From CAJXNP01 sp050305935 (GTDB lineage Bacteria > Bacteroidota > Bacteroidia > Cytophagales > Cyclobacteriaceae): a stretch of 64,000 nt of DNA. The translations under genes were made by a program, and so were the position numbers. The stretch lies in contig JBNLGG010000007.1 in NCBI GenBank assembly GCA_050305935.1, positions 1 to 64,000 of the forward strand. Direction: 5' to 3'. The notes under the pieces were generated by a model. The model was given only the letters and a program-made list of their open reading frames with translations, was not told the origin of the DNA and made no database searches. This document shows, piece by piece, positions 61,853 to 64,000 of this stretch; position 1 is the first letter of the stretch; each line of letters starts with the position of its first letter.

Positions 61853-61860
61853 TAATTTTG
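61853..61860 (+). promoter_or_regulatory. Candidate -7 promoter element
   Basis: TAATTTTG fits TAnnTTTG, 32 bp before the ATG at 61893. No -33 match at standard spacing; tentative. Confidence 0.3.
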
Positions 61861-61892
61861 AGCCGCTAAAAACAGCTATAAAAGGTAAGAAT

Positions 61893-63167
61893 ATGGCATA
61901 CATAGAGCCCGCCCCCATAAAGGATAAAGAAAATCCTTTTGAATCAATGATGTCCCGTTTTAAGATAGCAGCCAGGCATTTGGGGTTGAACGACGAAGTA
62001 TATAATGTATTGAAAAGCCCTGACAAGCAGGTAATAGTGAATTTGCCTATAACGATGGATGACGGTAGCATACAAGTATTTGAAGGGTATCGCGTAATCC
62101 ACAACAATGTTTTGGGACCATCTAAAGGTGGTGTTCGCTTTGATGAAAATGTCAACCTTGACGAGGTGAAAGCACTAGCCGCCTGGATGACCTGGAAATG
62201 TGCCGTAGTGGAAATCCCCTTTGGCGGCGCTAAAGGTGGTGTCCGGTGTAATCCACGGCAAATGTCATCGGGCGAAATCGAACGATTAACCCGTTCGTAT
62301 ACGACCGCCATGTTAGATGTCTTTGGCCCCGATACAGATATCCCGGCACCGGACATGGGAACAAGCCAGAGGGAAATGGCCTGGCTGATGGATCAGTACT
62401 CGCGCAACAAAGGGGTGACATCGAACGGAGTTGTCACAGGTAAACCCCTGGTTTTGGGTGGTTCATCCGGAAGAATAGAAGCTACCGGTCGGGGAGTCAT
62501 GATCAGCACCATGGTCGCTATGGAAAAGCTTAAGATCAATCCTTATCAATCCACATGCGTTGTACAGGGCTTCGGAAATGTGGGCTCATTTGCAGCCCAG
62601 CTACTTTTTGAAAGGGGTGTTAAAGTTGTAGCCATAAGTGATCTCAGTGGAGGATACTACAACAAAGACGGAATCGACATCGACAAGGCAATAATGTACC
62701 GAAATGAAAACCGCGGATCGCTAGAGGGATTTTCGGAGGCAGAAAAAATCGATGGAAATGAAATCCTTACCATGGACGTAGATGTACTGGTTCCGGCCGC
62801 ACTGGAAGATGTTATTACCATGCATAATGCCGACCAGATCAAGGCTAAACTAATCGTGGAAGGAGCCAACGGTCCCACCTCTGCGAAAGCCGATGATATC
62901 ATCACCGAAAAAGGAATCATGGTAGTCCCGGACATCCTCGCCAACGCTGGCGGTGTGACGGTTTCTTACTTTGAATGGGTACAAAACCGGCTGGGCTACA
63001 AGTGGACCAAAGAACGCGTAAACCGTCGCTCTGACCGGATCATGAAAAGCTCCTTTGACAATGTATACAAAACAGCTCTTAAATATAATGTGTCTATGAG
63101 GATAGCGGCCTACATTGTCGCTATCGACAGAGTAGCCCAAGCATACAGTTATCGAGGTGGTTTCTAA
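61893..63167 (+). CDS. Glutamate dehydrogenase (Glu/Leu/Phe/Val family)
   Basis: 424 aa. N-terminal substrate domain with KGGVRFDENVNLDEVKALA and WKCAVVEIPFGGAKGGVRCNP (catalytic Lys), then the Rossmann domain with VVQGFGNVGSFAAQL. PAALEDVI and VEGANGPTSAKAD are conserved. Interconverts glutamate and 2-oxoglutarate plus ammonia; hexamer expected. The sequence type is that of the NAD-linked GudB/RocG enzymes, though the cofactor was not proven. A gene inserted between phospholipid genes. Confidence 0.92.
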   Translation: MAYIEPAPIKDKENPFESMMSRFKIAARHLGLNDEVYNVLKSPDKQVIVNLPITMDDGSIQVFEGYRVIHNNVLGPSKGGVRFDENVNLDEVKALAAWMTWKCAVVEIPFGGAKGGVRCNPRQMSSGEIERLTRSYTTAMLDVFGPDTDIPAPDMGTSQREMAWLMDQYSRNKGVTSNGVVTGKPLVLGGSSGRIEATGRGVMISTMVAMEKLKINPYQSTCVVQGFGNVGSFAAQLLFERGVKVVAISDLSGGYYNKDGIDIDKAIMYRNENRGSLEGFSEAEKIDGNEILTMDVDVLVPAALEDVITMHNADQIKAKLIVEGANGPTSAKADDIITEKGIMVVPDILANAGGVTVSYFEWVQNRLGYKWTKERVNRRSDRIMKSSFDNVYKTALKYNVSMRIAAYIVAIDRVAQAYSYRGGF

Positions 63168-63206
63168 AAAATTAATTAATTTTCCACCCTGAAAAAAAAA
63201 TGCAGC

Positions 63207-63866
63207 ATGACCATACACAAAGAGGGACACAAACTTTTGCTTAGTTCGATAGCAGTCTTAGCTGCATTAAATGTATTACTGTTTTTTTTGCTGGATGGTT
63301 TTGGCATCTGGAATCAGCTATTACTCCTGGCGAGCGCCATTATATTTTTGTTGTTCCTCCAGTTTTTCCGAAGTCCAAGCATAATTACTAATACAAATCC
63401 GAATCAAATTATTGCACCAGCGGATGGAAAAGTAGTGGTGATAGAGGAGGCACGGGAAAAGGAATACCTGGGCGACAAACGGATCCAGGTCTCTATTTTC
63501 ATGTCGCCTGTAAATGTGCATATCAACCGAAATCCCGTTTCGGGAATTATTAAATATTTCAAATATCACCAGGGACAATACCTGGTAGCCTGGCACCCCA
63601 AGGCCAGTACAGAAAATGAACGAACCACCCTGGTATATCAGCTCGAAAATGGATTGGAAATTTTAATCCGGCAGATCGCAGGCGCTGTGGCGAGAAGAAT
63701 TAAGTGCTATATCAATGAAGGCGACAAGGTAGTGCAAGGCGAAGAATTTGGTTTTATCAAATTCGGATCACGCGTTGATCTGTTTCTTCCCCTCGACGCC
63801 ACCATCAAAGTGGGGATCAATGATAAGACAACGGCAGGCAAGACGGTTATTGCGGAGTTGAAATAG
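63207..63866 (+). CDS. psd: Phosphatidylserine decarboxylase, short form
   Basis: 219 aa. Two membrane-like segments at the N-terminus (about 9-30 and 33-52), then the catalytic beta domain: IIAPADGKVVVI, VSIFMSPVNVHINRNPVSG (His/Asp), and the self-cleavage GSRVDLFLP, where Ser becomes the pyruvoyl group. Makes phosphatidylethanolamine, a main Bacteroidota phospholipid. ATG at 63207, 40 bp after the dehydrogenase. Confidence 0.92.
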   Translation: MTIHKEGHKLLLSSIAVLAALNVLLFFLLDGFGIWNQLLLLASAIIFLLFLQFFRSPSIITNTNPNQIIAPADGKVVVIEEAREKEYLGDKRIQVSIFMSPVNVHINRNPVSGIIKYFKYHQGQYLVAWHPKASTENERTTLVYQLENGLEILIRQIAGAVARRIKCYINEGDKVVQGEEFGFIKFGSRVDLFLPLDATIKVGINDKTTAGKTVIAELK

Positions 63867-64000
63867 TTTCAGCCAGGCTTTTTTTTTAAGAAAATTGATT
63901 AGAAAAAAGATTCCGGACATTGGCGATTGTTTCTTAATAGTCAATCGCAAACCGAATGGGTTATTGATGTTTTCTTTTATACAATTGATAAGCGCTGTAT
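63867..64000. other. End of window after psd
   Basis: 134 bp with a T/A-rich run near 63881 and no supported gene. Confidence 0.4.

Noticed and set aside
63168..63183. AT palindrome AAAATTAATTAATTTT after the glutamate dehydrogenase
   Set aside because: Only A/T pairs and no T tract; expected by chance in AT-rich spacers.
1..64000. tRNA, rRNA, CRISPR array, insertion sequence or prophage
   Set aside because: None was seen on reading both strands; no transposase, integrase, phage or Cas genes and no regular long repeats.

Overview
The window comes from a chromosome of the phylum Bacteroidota, most likely the class Cytophagia (marine Cytophagales-type relatives). Four things point there: type IX secretion (T9SS) parts (a PorT-like barrel after ubiE, a PorE-like TPR/propeller/OmpA protein, a cargo protein with a C-terminal sorting domain); many small outer-membrane beta-barrels; Bacteroidota-typical families (DUF5606, DUF6029, DUF4252, DUF2911, LETM1-related protein, MbnP); and AT-rich spacers with few Shine-Dalgarno sequences. 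No tRNA, rRNA, CRISPR array, insertion sequence or prophage was seen. The assignment to class is inference.

Layout. 1-7.4 kb: a glycosyltransferase broken at an 8-bp tandem repeat, DUF5606, engB, a PorE-like protein, ubiE-porT and an SDR enzyme. 7.4-14.3 kb: a secreted propeller protein, then a Tat-exported molybdenum hydroxylase operon (2Fe-2S, Mo and FAD subunits plus a small Cys-rich protein) and a beta-barrel. 14.3-23.8 kb: secreted carbohydrate and ester metabolism (CE2-like esterase, two alpha/beta esterases, a 2-hydroxyacid dehydrogenase, GH42), then rpiB. 24-29.3 kb: an MbnP/di-haem peroxidase pair, barrels, and a MarR regulator with a Cys-rich tail next to a Gfo/Idh/MocA oxidoreductase. 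29.7-32.5 kb: a TlpA / DUF6029 / T9SS-redoxin operon. 32.7-38.3 kb: arsC-like, comB, and a tightly overlapped ECF sigma / anti-sigma / DUF4252 x2 / ABC transporter operon. 38.3-43.2 kb: cutC, glycosylasparaginase, two membrane proteins, a cation/Ca antiporter and a GH5 glucanase. 43.5-52.4 kb: helicase, DUF3820, PAS histidine kinase plus response regulator, recO, tdk and others. 52.5-64 kb: a ClC protein; an AT-rich spacer with three exact DnaA boxes (a candidate replication origin); two thioredoxin-fold proteins; a LETM1-related protein; a DMT exporter with dusB; and CPBP protease, DUF2007, cdsA, glutamate dehydrogenase and psd.

The most unusual signals lie outside ordinary genes: the DnaA-box cluster at 54.35-54.45 kb; the 8-bp repeat that puts the glycosyltransferase out of frame in a way one repeat gain would reverse; and two copies of a small inverted-repeat element (near 24.0 and 41.05 kb) whose 14-15-bp arms differ by compensatory changes. 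Among genes, the MbnP/MbnH pair, the TlpA-DUF6029-redoxin operon and the sigma-factor/DUF4252/ABC operon are the best candidates for incompletely described systems.
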